NCBI GenBank assembly: GCA_002840565.1
Contig: PHBK01000002.1
Span: forward strand, 62,001-126,000
Reading direction: 5' to 3'
DNA length: 64,000 nucleotides
Origin: Deltaproteobacteria bacterium HGW-Deltaproteobacteria-12
GTDB taxonomy: Bacteria > Desulfobacterota > Syntrophia > Syntrophales > Smithellaceae
Part shown: positions 1 through 7,073 of the stretch, one piece after another
Numbering within the stretch: position 1 is the stretch's first letter
Layout of the letters: the number at the start of each line of letters is the position of its first letter
Translations under genes and position numbers: made by a program
Notes under the pieces: generated by a model
The model's input: only the letters and a program-made list of their open reading frames with translations
The model's database searches: none
Told to the model about the DNA's origin: nothing

Positions 1-1521
1 GGATTGACCTGAGGTTGCCCGTTTGATTCCGGTGGACTGGAATTCGATTTCTCCACCCCATTCGGCACGGGTGGCAAACCAGGCCATTGCTCCGGCAATC
101 CCGGAATCACCGTGACGTTTTTTGTTGTCTTTGCCTTTTTGCCGGATCTCCGGTAGTTTGGCGACGCCCTTAATAACCTTGAATGCCCGATGATCTTCAA
201 TGACATCCGCATCACGGGCCAGCATGATGGTTTGATCTTCAAAAGCTGCCTTATAGGCAGGCATGTTTTCCCGGTACCAGGTCTCGGTAATCATGACCTG
301 GGCTATCCGATCCGCGCCGTAGCGCTGCATCGCCCGCTCGGCCAGATACTGGCCATTACCGCGTGCATCCAGTGCACCGTAACGGAAGCGGGGCAGACGA
401 TCGCAAATGTAATAGAAAATCTGTTCCTGCTGCTGAAATGGGATATTGCGCAGTTCCAGATGGAAAAGCGCCCGCCAGGTGGCATTTTGTTGCTCCAACA
501 GAGGATTCATGATGGTCAAGTCACCAGTGCGGGCAAAGTCTTCACCGATGACGGAGTTCTGGTTGGCATCCAGATTGATAAAGTAGGGCTGGAGGACTTC
601 CTCGCACCAGTCTTTGACTTCTGCATATCTGATAATATCCGGTAACTCGGCAAAAGATGACGGCTGTTCATATCGGATCACCGGGATGTCCGGACTCAGG
701 CATTTTTCAATGACGGCACGGGTCAGCCACACACCGGTACCCTGACTCGGAATGCAGAATAGTTCTTCGTCCGCATCATCACCGTAGGAATCAATAATTC
801 CCTGACGCCATGCCTTTTCCGCCTCAGATGACCATTCACGTTTTAGGACTTCGCAGATGCGTCTATAAAGGCCGTCGTCCAGGGCTTCGTCAAACGTCAC
901 GCGATGGAGGCTGTAAGGTTTTTTCCCTGCCCGTATATCCTGAATGACGGAGTTGAATTCGTTGCTGTCGCCGAAGTGTGTGGAGATAACACGTACCTGA
1001 CCGCCCCACATCAAAAGGGCCATTGCCGCTTTTAAAAGGCCGGGTAGATCGTCATGAAAGGCCGCTTCGTCGATGACAACGCGCCCCTGCTTACCGCGTA
1101 GATTTGTCGGGCGGCTGGATAACGCGGTAATGCGCCAGCCCGATTCAAATGTTATTTTATAAGCGAGTATCTTCTTTTCTTTTACAATGCCGTTTTCATC
1201 TTCGTCCGGCTCGTCATATTCAGATATTGAAGAAACTGCCATTTTATAGGCGCGCGCCCAGTTAGCACAGTCGTTGATAAATTCCAGCGCCATATCCTTT
1301 GTATATCCGATGTACCAGACATTGCGCTTTTCGCCTGTTCCTTTCTGTGATGCATAGAGAGTATCATCCGCTGCTTCTGCCCAGGATATGCCGACACGCC
1401 GGGATTTTTCTATGAATTTGACATCGGCCTGATCAGCGACCCATGCTTTTTGATAGGGGAGTAGAATGCCTGTTGAATTGCGCGCCTGATCAAAATCATT
1501 TTGTCCAGTAGCTTCTTTCAC
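1..1521 (-). CDS. Phage terminase large subunit, Mu gp28-like (partial)
   Basis: This is the ATPase-nuclease motor that packages phage DNA. The frame stays open from a GTG at 1521 to the window edge (507 codons), so the 3' end is missing. The GTG shares one base with the stop of the DUF1804 gene, and an AGGGAT ribosome site precedes it. Visible motifs are a Walker A-like EKSRRVGISW, Walker B VVIDEAAF, a coupling-like STHFGDSN, and nuclease-type acidic motifs GEDFARTGDL, LDARGNGQYLAE and HGDSGIAGAMAWF. It forms a translationally coupled packaging pair with the small subunit upstream. Confidence 0.9.
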   Translation of the reverse strand, partial: MKEATGQNDFDQARNSTGILLPYQKAWVADQADVKFIEKSRRVGISWAEAADDTLYASQKGTGEKRNVWYIGYTKDMALEFINDCANWARAYKMAVSSISEYDEPDEDENGIVKEKKILAYKITFESGWRITALSSRPTNLRGKQGRVVIDEAAFHDDLPGLLKAAMALLMWGGQVRVISTHFGDSNEFNSVIQDIRAGKKPYSLHRVTFDEALDDGLYRRICEVLKREWSSEAEKAWRQGIIDSYGDDADEELFCIPSQGTGVWLTRAVIEKCLSPDIPVIRYEQPSSFAELPDIIRYAEVKDWCEEVLQPYFINLDANQNSVIGEDFARTGDLTIMNPLLEQQNATWRALFHLELRNIPFQQQEQIFYYICDRLPRFRYGALDARGNGQYLAERAMQRYGADRIAQVMITETWYRENMPAYKAAFEDQTIMLARDADVIEDHRAFKVIKGVAKLPEIRQKGKDNKKRHGDSGIAGAMAWFATRAEWGGEIEFQSTGIKRATSGQS

Positions 1522-1976
1522 TATAATATCCCTAGAATCTTATCTTTAATAACTTTAGCATCGGCATCCGACATGCCGCCGCTCTTAACTGCTTTGGCAA
1601 CTTCAGCCGCCGCCGCATTGACTTTATCTCTAAAAAGACCGGCGTTTTCTGCTGTTTTAAGTTTAACAACCAGCGAGCCGAGTTTTGTGAGGCTATCCAT
1701 TGTGGATCCGTCAATTGCGCCGGGCTGTTTCTCTTCGGCGTAGGTCAGTTCTCGCTCCAGGAGGGCTTCCATCCGCAGGCCGAAAGAGGCCTTGCGCGCC
1801 CTTGCTTTGTCCCATTCGTCGAACTCTTCGGACGGTTTCCTAGTCTGTGCCTTCCATACCGATAATGTCTGGCGCGAGACGCCGAGTGCCGTCTCGATAG
1901 CGGTCAGGGACTGGCCGTCGATGAACATCTGCCGGGCTACCGGCTCGAGTTGTGTGCGCGCTCCCTTTTCGGCCAC
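1521..1976 (-). CDS. DUF1804 family, Mu gp27-like small terminase subunit
   Basis: This 151-residue protein has an N-terminal helix-turn-helix (about residues 10-45, with SLTAIETALGVSRQTLSVWK) and an Ala/Lys-rich C-terminal helical part. This matches the DUF1804 family found just before the large terminase in Mu-like phages, where it is taken as the DNA-recognition subunit of packaging. Its start codon touches the stop of the preceding 81-residue gene and its stop touches the terminase GTG, so the genes are tightly coupled. The family is recognised from sequence and position. Confidence 0.85.
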   Translation of the reverse strand: MAEKGARTQLEPVARQMFIDGQSLTAIETALGVSRQTLSVWKAQTRKPSEEFDEWDKARARKASFGLRMEALLERELTYAEEKQPGAIDGSTMDSLTKLGSLVVKLKTAENAGLFRDKVNAAAAEVAKAVKSGGMSDADAKVIKDKILGIL

Positions 1977-2221
1977 TATTTAAGCTCCTCTTCCAGTCTG
2001 GCAATTTCCGCCAGGGCAACGGTCAGATCCGCCCACTTGGTTTTTAATTCATCCCACTGGCTGTCCACCTGGTCGATGGGCAGCGACTCGGGTTTCGTCA
2101 ACCCACAATCCAGATTGATGCAGATAGTTTTGCACAGGCTCTCGATCTCCATCCGGAGCCGCCGGGCTGTGTGCTCGAGGTTAGTGATCCGTACCCGCCG
2201 CATTTCGTTTTGTATGCTCAT
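1976..2221 (-). CDS. Small phage protein upstream of terminase, unknown function
   Basis: This 81-residue soluble, largely helical and charged protein starts at an ATG overlapping the stop of the membrane protein upstream (ATGA), with an AGGAAA ribosome site. A longer reading from 2254 lacks such a site. Helical small proteins at this place occur in Mu-like phages between the lysis genes and gp27. I do not recognise a domain, and a role in lysis or packaging is only suggested by position. Confidence 0.7.
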   Translation of the reverse strand: MSIQNEMRRVRITNLEHTARRLRMEIESLCKTICINLDCGLTKPESLPIDQVDSQWDELKTKWADLTVALAEIARLEEELK

Positions 2222-2544
2222 TGAAATTTTCCTATCTTGACAAGTTGATGGCATGGGGTTTTCGTTTTCAAGTATGTGGTCAGTTCAGTGGTCGCCGCAA
2301 TACTGAGCCGGATGGTATCGGCCTGCTGTGCAGCAATGATTTCATAGCCCTCGACCAGTTTGACGTTGTTCTGATACATTTTCATCGCCGCTTCATGTCG
2401 TTTCTCCATCGACCGGGAAGTCATAATCAGGACGATCCAGGGGCCAAATATTATAGCGGCGATCACTGATCCGATAGGCCAGGTGCCTAACTGGGAGATG
2501 ATTGCCGCTACAGATGTCAGCGCCGCGACTTGGTCAGGGGTCAT
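2218..2544 (-). CDS. Phage membrane protein, possible lysis accessory
   Basis: This 108-residue protein has one or two N-terminal hydrophobic segments (about residues 8-42, including IGSVIAAIIFGPWIVLIM), then a charged helix that looks coiled-coil. It lies between the zinc-finger gene and the packaging genes, overlapping both by four bases, with a GGAGGT site before its ATG. A one-TM protein with a coiled-coil tail next to holin and endolysin could be an i-spanin-like or second holin component. That is inference from layout, not from a recognised domain. Confidence 0.65.
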   Translation of the reverse strand: MTPDQVAALTSVAAIISQLGTWPIGSVIAAIIFGPWIVLIMTSRSMEKRHEAAMKMYQNNVKLVEGYEIIAAQQADTIRLSIAATTELTTYLKTKTPCHQLVKIGKFQ

Positions 2545-2753
2545 GAGTTACCTCCGCATTCAAATTCTGTCTGGCATTTAATACAGCGCGTTGCGCCGGG
2601 ATTAGCCCTGCGGCGACGGTCTGGGATAACCCGGTCGCAATCTTCACAGGTATGGCGGAATTCAGGCAGCGCGGTCGCGTTTCTGATCCGCTGCTTGAGC
2701 ATCGCGTTTTCATAAACCTCTCTAATCTCTTGTGTGCGGTCGGCTTCGTCCAT
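2541..2753 (-). CDS. TraR/DksA-type zinc-finger protein
   Basis: This 70-residue protein carries a four-cysteine finger (CEDC...CIKC) behind an acidic helix, the layout of phage TraR/DksA-family proteins, which bind the RNA polymerase secondary channel. Genes of this kind sit in the lysis region of many Mu-like phages. The ATG at 2753 is preferred with AAGGAG about 11 bases upstream; a TTG at 2762 is too close to that site. It overlaps the downstream membrane-protein gene by four bases. Confidence 0.8.
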   Translation of the reverse strand: MDEADRTQEIREVYENAMLKQRIRNATALPEFRHTCEDCDRVIPDRRRRANPGATRCIKCQTEFECGGNS

Positions 2754-2768
2754 TAAGCGCAAAGCTCC

Positions 2769-3323
2769 TTACTCTTTTATCGGTGTGGCTTTTGCCAGTA
2801 GATCCGTCTTTTTATCGCTCCCCTTGCTGCTGCCAAAATAGTAAGCGAGTATCTGTTCGCACTTTGCCGACAGATAACCGACCAGGGTACCGGCCAGGGC
2901 GCTTTCGACCTTAGCGTAACCAAGCAATGTCGCTCCGACCAGGGCAATAAAAGCGCCGACGATGGAGAAGGCCAGAATTTTATTCACATTGTCTTTTACC
3001 GACATTTCCCGGCCTCGGGCATTCTGGGTATCGGCAAGCTTTATTCTTAATTCTTCAATGTCCTGTTCCCGCTGCTTCAGGCAAAAATCCTGATCGGCGA
3101 TTCTGGCCTTTAATGCTATCTGCGGATCGGAGATGATTGCTGCATGTATATCGTCTGGGCTGGCGTTCGAACCCAGCCCGAATGCTTTACCTAATGAACT
3201 GATTACAGCCAGGGCAGCACCGGTCGGTGCACCGGCTCCGGTTACCGTCAACACGCCCGCTAATGCCGGGGCATAATCAACAATTGCGTCGCCTATTTTT
3301 TTCAAGATGTTTGCGTCGCTCAT
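2769..3323 (-). CDS. Phage holin, 3-TM (GTA holin) family-like
   Basis: This 184-residue protein has a hydrophobic glycine/alanine-rich N-terminus (about 12-50), a helical middle, and two hydrophobic segments at about 112-150 (FSIVGAFIALVGATLLGY and following). The tail YYFGSSKGSDKKTDLL is typical of the 3-TM holin family (PF11351). It directly follows the endolysin with an ATGA overlap and a strong AAGGAGG site, as expected for a lysis cassette. It would form the membrane lesion that frees or activates the endolysin. Confidence 0.75.
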   Translation of the reverse strand: MSDANILKKIGDAIVDYAPALAGVLTVTGAGAPTGAALAVISSLGKAFGLGSNASPDDIHAAIISDPQIALKARIADQDFCLKQREQDIEELRIKLADTQNARGREMSVKDNVNKILAFSIVGAFIALVGATLLGYAKVESALAGTLVGYLSAKCEQILAYYFGSSKGSDKKTDLLAKATPIKE

Positions 3324-3760
3324 TTTGCCTCCTTCTCGTCGCTCTTCTTAATCATGTCCCACAAATTCAGCACCCGGTTGGCCCAGCCCCGGAAGTAGCG
3401 CAGTTTGTCCGGGTTCTTCCGGACTAATTCCGAATAATATTTGAGCCGCAGGATCATCAAGTCCTGCCAGTCGTTTGTTTGATTTAAGAGGCGCAGGGCA
3501 ACGCCCAGTCCAGGATTGACGGCGCAGTCGAAGGCGGCAATATCGAGAGGATAAGGCATGGAGTCGCCATTGATTGCATCCCAGTACTCCTTGCGATATA
3601 CTTCCTTGGCATATTCGATTGTCGTGTCTTTGCTGATTGCGGCGTGGTAGCGTTTGGCCAGCCCCCAGATGGTAAAGCCGCCCGGATCATGGGGGTCGTC
3701 AGTGGGTTTGCCTTCCGCACCAATCGTCCATAAAAAAGCCTTGTCAAAGTTCTCTTTCAC
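3320..3760 (-). CDS. Phage endolysin, GH108 N-acetylmuramidase
   Basis: This 146-residue peptidoglycan hydrolase of glycoside hydrolase family 108 (ZliS type) carries the family's N-terminal signature: a catalytic Glu near residue 16 in GAEGKPTDDPHDPGG, followed by TIWGLAKRYH. The C-terminal part (from about 85) fits the small peptidoglycan-binding region. The start is GTG with AAAGGATT upstream. No signal peptide is seen, so release would depend on the adjacent holin. It is the first gene after the 240-bp gap that separates middle from late genes. Confidence 0.88.
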   Translation of the reverse strand: MKENFDKAFLWTIGAEGKPTDDPHDPGGFTIWGLAKRYHAAISKDTTIEYAKEVYRKEYWDAINGDSMPYPLDIAAFDCAVNPGLGVALRLLNQTNDWQDLMILRLKYYSELVRKNPDKLRYFRGWANRVLNLWDMIKKSDEKEAK

Positions 3761-3792
3761 AGCAATCCTTTAAAACATGCCTCCGGGTGGGG

Positions 3793-3851
3793 CCTGCCGG
3801 TTTGACCGGAGACGGTGGGTGAGTCCGTCGTCCGGTAAAAACCGGGTCAGG
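3793..3851 (-). promoter_or_regulatory. Inverted repeat in lysis-operon leader
   Basis: An imperfect inverted repeat (CCTGCCGGTTT against AAACCGGGTCAGG) lies in the gap between mor and the endolysin. It would fold into a long stem in the 5' leader of the lysis transcript. A Mor-activated promoter is expected in this gap by analogy with Mu, but I cannot identify its boxes. Confidence 0.4.
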
Positions 3852-3931
3852 CTTCCGATGGAGGTGAATGTAGGGGCGACTGTAAAGGATTTAAAAAAGG
3901 GAAACTACCAAAGCACTTGAGAAAAGCAGCC

Positions 3932-3964
3932 AAAGAAAACCCTCTTCGCGCGCGCGAGGAGGGG
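3932..3964 (-). terminator. Terminator after mor (end of early operon)
   Basis: On the minus strand a GC-rich stem (CCTCGCGCG with CGCGAAGAGG) is followed by TTTTCTTT, 37 bases past the mor stop. It would end the early/middle transcript ahead of the lysis genes. Confidence 0.6.
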
Positions 3965-4000
3965 CTGGATACTGATATTATGAGCAGTATTTTCAGATGG

Positions 4001-4324
4001 TCAATCTTCGTCTCCATCTCTGAATAGACTGCATTGTGTCAATCGTGTCTTGCGTTGCAAGATATCACGAATGCGCGTCTCCGTCAATCCATAGCGCCGG
4101 GCCAGTTCTATGTGATTGAAGCCGGTGAACTCTGCGCGTATGCGTTCATCCCGCTTGTCCATAAGCAGGCCGTCAATCTTGCGGAAATAGAAACGCGATC
4201 CGCCCAGGTATTCGCTCAATTGCAGCGTTGCCTCGATGCCAATGATCTGCGCAATGTCCTGGTAGGATTCGGGCAGATTATCAACGGTCATCTCCTTGGC
4301 CAGGTCTTTCAACCATTCTTGCAT
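4001..4324 (-). CDS. mor: Mor family transcription activator
   Basis: This 107-residue protein matches the Mor/C activator family (PF08765). An N-terminal dimerisation half carries the conserved IIGIEATLQLSEYLGG motif (about 28-43), and a C-terminal helix-turn-helix reads HIELARRYGLTETRIRDIL. In Mu, Mor switches on middle transcription by recruiting RNA polymerase. It overlaps the gemA stop by 16 bases and is the last gene before a terminator, the classical position. Confidence 0.92.
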   Translation of the reverse strand: MQEWLKDLAKEMTVDNLPESYQDIAQIIGIEATLQLSEYLGGSRFYFRKIDGLLMDKRDERIRAEFTGFNHIELARRYGLTETRIRDILQRKTRLTQCSLFRDGDED

Positions 4325-4812
4325 TGATCGTCTCCGTCAATTTGATGATCGAGCATCTTTTTCAATCCCTCGATGACGTTAGAAGCTTCCCATTCAGTTT
4401 TAATTTTAGTGATCTTAAAATATTTTTGCAACCACCGCTGAAAGCCATCCTCAACCAGCCATTTGATCTTCCCGGCAAGAGCATCGACCATTTCCAGTTG
4501 ATCCCGCGATGGTAATACAAACACATTCGGTGGCCTGTTTTTGCGAGGTATCGATATGTAATCCTGCTTTGACGGTGTTCCGGGAGTGAATCTCTTTCTC
4601 TTGGGAATTTTGAAACCTAAAGTTTTGAAATAGTCGATCAGTTTACTCGCTTGAAAGTAGTTTAATTCGGTACTGGATGACACCTTGAAATGTCCCTGAA
4701 GGATATCTCTATATTCATCATCGGAAAGGCTCAGTTTCGCTACTGCCGTGTGAATCATTTTGATCTGGAGAGATTCAATCCTCCGGACTGGAAGCGCCGC
4801 TCTATATATCAT
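4309..4812 (-). CDS. GemA family protein (Mu gp16-like)
   Basis: This 167-residue protein of the GemA/DUF1018 family (PF06252) has the typical opening of basic helices with IKMIHTAVAKLSLSDDEYRDIL, followed by the LIDYFKTLGFK segment. Mu GemA modulates host gene expression and DNA topology; the biochemical role is poorly known. The start overlaps the preceding stop by four bases (ATGA) after a GGGGTG site, and the gene runs into mor, matching the gemA-mor pair of Mu. Confidence 0.88.
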   Translation of the reverse strand: MIYRAALPVRRIESLQIKMIHTAVAKLSLSDDEYRDILQGHFKVSSSTELNYFQASKLIDYFKTLGFKIPKRKRFTPGTPSKQDYISIPRKNRPPNVFVLPSRDQLEMVDALAGKIKWLVEDGFQRWLQKYFKITKIKTEWEASNVIEGLKKMLDHQIDGDDQCKNG

Positions 4813-5312
4813 TTTTCACCCCATGATCTCTTTAATTTTTCAATTGCTTTTTGGGCGGTCTCGGAAAGAAGCGCGGGCTCTTCATCAACATCGCGTCCGC
4901 GCTTCTGCCGGGCTGCTTCACGGTCATTTTCCATCTTTGCGGCAAGTTCCGCCGCCATCTCCCAGGCGCATTTTCTTAAATAATTATGATTTTTGAGTCC
5001 CTTCGGGCCGGATGCTAATGTGGCCTCGATTGCCTTGCCCCATATTTCCGCATTGCAGGGCCGCGTCTCGCCTCCCTGCCAGTGGACGGTTCCCGTTTCG
5101 ACCAGATCCTTCAGACTTTTAGCTACCGCCAGAGCACGACGCCAGGGCAGCGCCTTTGTTCCCTGGCGGAATAATCCCAGGTAAGAGAGGCTCTGGCGCA
5201 GCACCGGAGAGGGCAACTGCACCAGGACTTCAAAGGTGTAACGGATTGCCGTATCATTCGTCCAGGCTTCCGCACTGGCTGTGGCACCGCAACTAGGGCA
5301 AACAAGTTTCAT
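4809..5312 (-). CDS. Mu-like early protein with N-terminal zinc ribbon
   Basis: This 167-residue hypothetical protein opens with half of a zinc ribbon (CPSCGATA) and continues as a basic helical protein with a charged tail (KMENDREAARQKRGRDVDEE). Proteins of this size and look precede gemA in many Mu-like prophages. The function is unknown. The ATG follows a GGTGAT site that overlaps the stop of the ASCH gene, so the two are coupled. Confidence 0.7.
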   Translation of the reverse strand: MKLVCPSCGATASAEAWTNDTAIRYTFEVLVQLPSPVLRQSLSYLGLFRQGTKALPWRRALAVAKSLKDLVETGTVHWQGGETRPCNAEIWGKAIEATLASGPKGLKNHNYLRKCAWEMAAELAAKMENDREAARQKRGRDVDEEPALLSETAQKAIEKLKRSWGEK

Positions 5313-5315
5313 AGA

Positions 5316-5669
5316 TCACCATTTATAAAGCAGGCCTTCAAAGGGCAGGCCGTGCTCCTTGTTAAAGAAACATTTCATTTCATAAATACCCTCAAATCCG
5401 TCGGCAATGGCTAATTGGACCTCTTCTTGGCGCAGTAGCCACACGCCGTCAATGTTGATGCCATGCCTATCAATGGTAATCTGCTGGACTGATGTGCAAA
5501 TTACTGCGCCCAATTTCCGGCAGCTCTTCGTTCTCATCCCGGTATAAAGATACAATTTATCACCGACACGGGAATTTCGACCATCCCGGCGTTTAGCCCG
5601 AATGGTTTGGCGCTTTTCTCCACGCTCGACCTTATCTGCAAATTGCTTTAAAAAATTAAATACCGGCAT
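5316..5669 (-). CDS. ASCH-domain protein
   Basis: This 117-residue protein has the ASCH/PUA-like core: QTIRAKRR near residue 21, GDKLYLYTGMRTKSCRKLG (about 36-54), and a hydrophobic strand ending GAVICTSV. ASCH domains bind RNA or nucleotides, and some remove modified bases. In phage early operons the family is common but its role is not established. It is embedded in the early operon between a small membrane protein and the zinc-ribbon gene. Confidence 0.8.
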   Translation of the reverse strand: MPVFNFLKQFADKVERGEKRQTIRAKRRDGRNSRVGDKLYLYTGMRTKSCRKLGAVICTSVQQITIDRHGINIDGVWLLRQEEVQLAIADGFEGIYEMKCFFNKEHGLPFEGLLYKW

Positions 5670-5852
5670 CTATTTGCCCTCCCGCGAATCGTCAGGCGAG
5701 GGCGGATCGGGCCACGGCACATTGCATCGTATTTTACCTTTAACACCTTGTACAAACAGCGAGGTGTTTCTCTGCATCATGCTCATGATGCCCGCGCCCC
5801 AGGCCAGACCAAGAACAAAAGCGATAATCACCACAATGACAAGGCGTATCAT
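5670..5852 (-). CDS. Small single-TM phage protein
   Basis: This 60-residue protein has one N-terminal membrane segment (residues 3-24, LVIVVIIAFVLGLAWGAGIM) and a short polar tail. A strong AGAGGAGGC site precedes the ATG, and the gene starts right after gam. The look resembles small DUF3789-type phage membrane proteins, but I make no firm family call. Function is unknown. Confidence 0.65.
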   Translation of the reverse strand: MIRLVIVVIIAFVLGLAWGAGIMSMMQRNTSLFVQGVKGKIRCNVPWPDPPSPDDSREGK

Positions 5853-5853
5853 A

Positions 5854-6384
5854 CTATGCTGCCTCCTCTGCCTTACCTTCCGGATTTTCTTCTTTCAGGA
5901 GGGCATCGACGAATTTGTCAATTTCGCTATCCGTTGATTTGATCACGACCTGGTCGCCTGTTTCATTCACCGTAACGCCGATCTTTTTCAGGTCGGCGGC
6001 GGGCAGATTCATCAGGGCATCCTTGCTCGGCTTTTCGGTTTTTTTAATCAGGATGTCTTCCTGATCAGGAAAATGTTTTTTGATTAGTCTGACGACCTGG
6101 GCATCATCGTTCCAGGAAAGTTTTCCCTTTGCCTTTTGAAAGCCGACTTTTACGCCGTGCAGAATGATTGTTTTCGGTCTGATAAACAGGCTACTGCTTT
6201 CTTCCACGGCTGCTTTGAGTTCCACATGGTGTTCCATAACGGTATTGACGGCACTCCTGATGCCGGGCATCCTACGGCGTTTAATGGTTTGCAATTCTTC
6301 TTCCAAACCACGGACACGATCCGCCAGCAGTTGCCGCGCATCCGCAAATGTCTTAGTCAATTTTTCGATATCGATTAAATTCAT
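5854..6384 (-). CDS. gam: Gam-like host-nuclease inhibitor
   Basis: This 176-residue protein resembles phage Mu Gam (PF07352), which binds linear DNA ends and protects them from host exonucleases in a Ku-like manner. It has a long N-terminal helical region with an RGLEEELQTIKR coiled coil, then a beta-rich core (IILHGVKVGFQKAKGKLSW), then VVRLIKKHFPDQEDILIKKTEKPSKDAL in two parts, as in the family. The start at 6384 is chosen because AAAGGATAA precedes it; an in-frame start at 6450 lies inside the neighbouring gene. Confidence 0.8.
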   Translation of the reverse strand: MNLIDIEKLTKTFADARQLLADRVRGLEEELQTIKRRRMPGIRSAVNTVMEHHVELKAAVEESSSLFIRPKTIILHGVKVGFQKAKGKLSWNDDAQVVRLIKKHFPDQEDILIKKTEKPSKDALMNLPAADLKKIGVTVNETGDQVVIKSTDSEIDKFVDALLKEENPEGKAEEAA

Positions 6385-6388
6385 GATT

Positions 6389-6604
6389 TTATCCTTTCTT
6401 AAATTGTCCGCAGCCAAAGCACTTGTTTGGCTCGCGGGTTTGATGTACAATGCATACCGCCGTGTCGATCCGTTGATTTTTCAGCCGACAATGGAATCCA
6501 TTGCCGTTCTGTGATTTGCTCGCTATCCCCGCAAAGAGTGTGAGCTGTTTGATGGTTCGACGCGGCACCTTCGGTTTTGCCCATCTTCGTTCTTGTTTAG
6601 TCAT
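6389..6604 (-). CDS. Small basic Cys/His-containing phage protein
   Basis: This 71-residue basic protein has a C-terminal cluster (CIVHQTREPNKCFGCGQF) that could bind zinc. The ATG at 6604 follows a GAGGTG site lying within the end of the 50-residue gene upstream. No family is recognised. It is part of the early operon, immediately before gam. Confidence 0.6.
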   Translation of the reverse strand: MTKQERRWAKPKVPRRTIKQLTLFAGIASKSQNGNGFHCRLKNQRIDTAVCIVHQTREPNKCFGCGQFKKG

Positions 6605-6606
6605 AA

Positions 6607-6759
6607 TCACCTCAAAAATATCCACAGGCACACCGGCCCAAAATAAATTATCGCCAACCCGATCACAGCCCAACAGAACCTGTTGAGCCATTTCTCCTGC
6701 CGTTCCAATTCTTCATCCCAGGGCGCCTGTTCGATATAGAGAATAAATCGTTTAAACAT
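6607..6759 (-). CDS. Small single-TM phage protein (50 aa)
   Basis: A 50-codon frame starts at 6759 behind an excellent AAAAGGAGC site and stops at 6607, three bases before the next ATG. The product has an acidic N-terminal half (APWDEELERQEKW) and a C-terminal membrane helix (FCWAVIGLAIIYFGPVCLWI). Coupling on both sides supports a real gene. Function is unknown. Confidence 0.65.
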   Translation of the reverse strand: MFKRFILYIEQAPWDEELERQEKWLNRFCWAVIGLAIIYFGPVCLWIFLR

Positions 6760-7027
6760 TGGACGCTCCTTTTTTTAACCACCAGCATTTTGCATCGTCA
6801 CGGACCTGTGCGTCACAGGTGTGATCCGGACGGACCCGGTATCGCCGCGAAGAATTCGTACCGAATATTTTGCAGCGCGGCTCAATGCCAAGTTCCACGC
6901 CGCCGATACCGATCACCTGATAATCGGATATGAACGATTTGCAGTGCTTGCAGTTGCGGCCCTCATCCATCGATCCCTTGCGATACTTCAGATCGATCTT
7001 CTTTTTAAGTCTTGGTAATGCTCCCAT
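6752..7027 (-). CDS. Cys-rich early phage protein
   Basis: This 91-residue protein has CKHC near the start, RCKIF in the middle and a late HTCDAQ, a spacing suggesting one zinc site or treble-clef-like fold. GGAAGGAGATC before the ATG fixes the start. It lies just after the MuB-like gene, separated by a hairpin. No family is recognised. Confidence 0.65.
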   Translation of the reverse strand: MGALPRLKKKIDLKYRKGSMDEGRNCKHCKSFISDYQVIGIGGVELGIEPRCKIFGTNSSRRYRVRPDHTCDAQVRDDAKCWWLKKGASNV

Positions 7028-7033
7028 ACGATC

Positions 7034-7070
7034 TCCTTCCTGGATTCCGGCCTCCGCCGGAATGACACAA
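7034..7070. repeat. GGATTCCGG-type palindrome between muB-like gene and next gene
   Basis: The perfect stem ATTCCGGC/GCCGGAAT lies inside ctggattccgg...ccggaatgac. The same two arms occur in the host repeats near 52335-52376 and 53245-53288. It sits between two early phage genes and could act as an intercistronic stabiliser. Confidence 0.6.
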
Positions 7071-7073
7071 TGT

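Noticed and set aside
190-645. Plus-strand open frame of 151 codons
   Set aside because: Antisense to the large terminase, whose motifs are clear on the other strand; no ribosome site or family.
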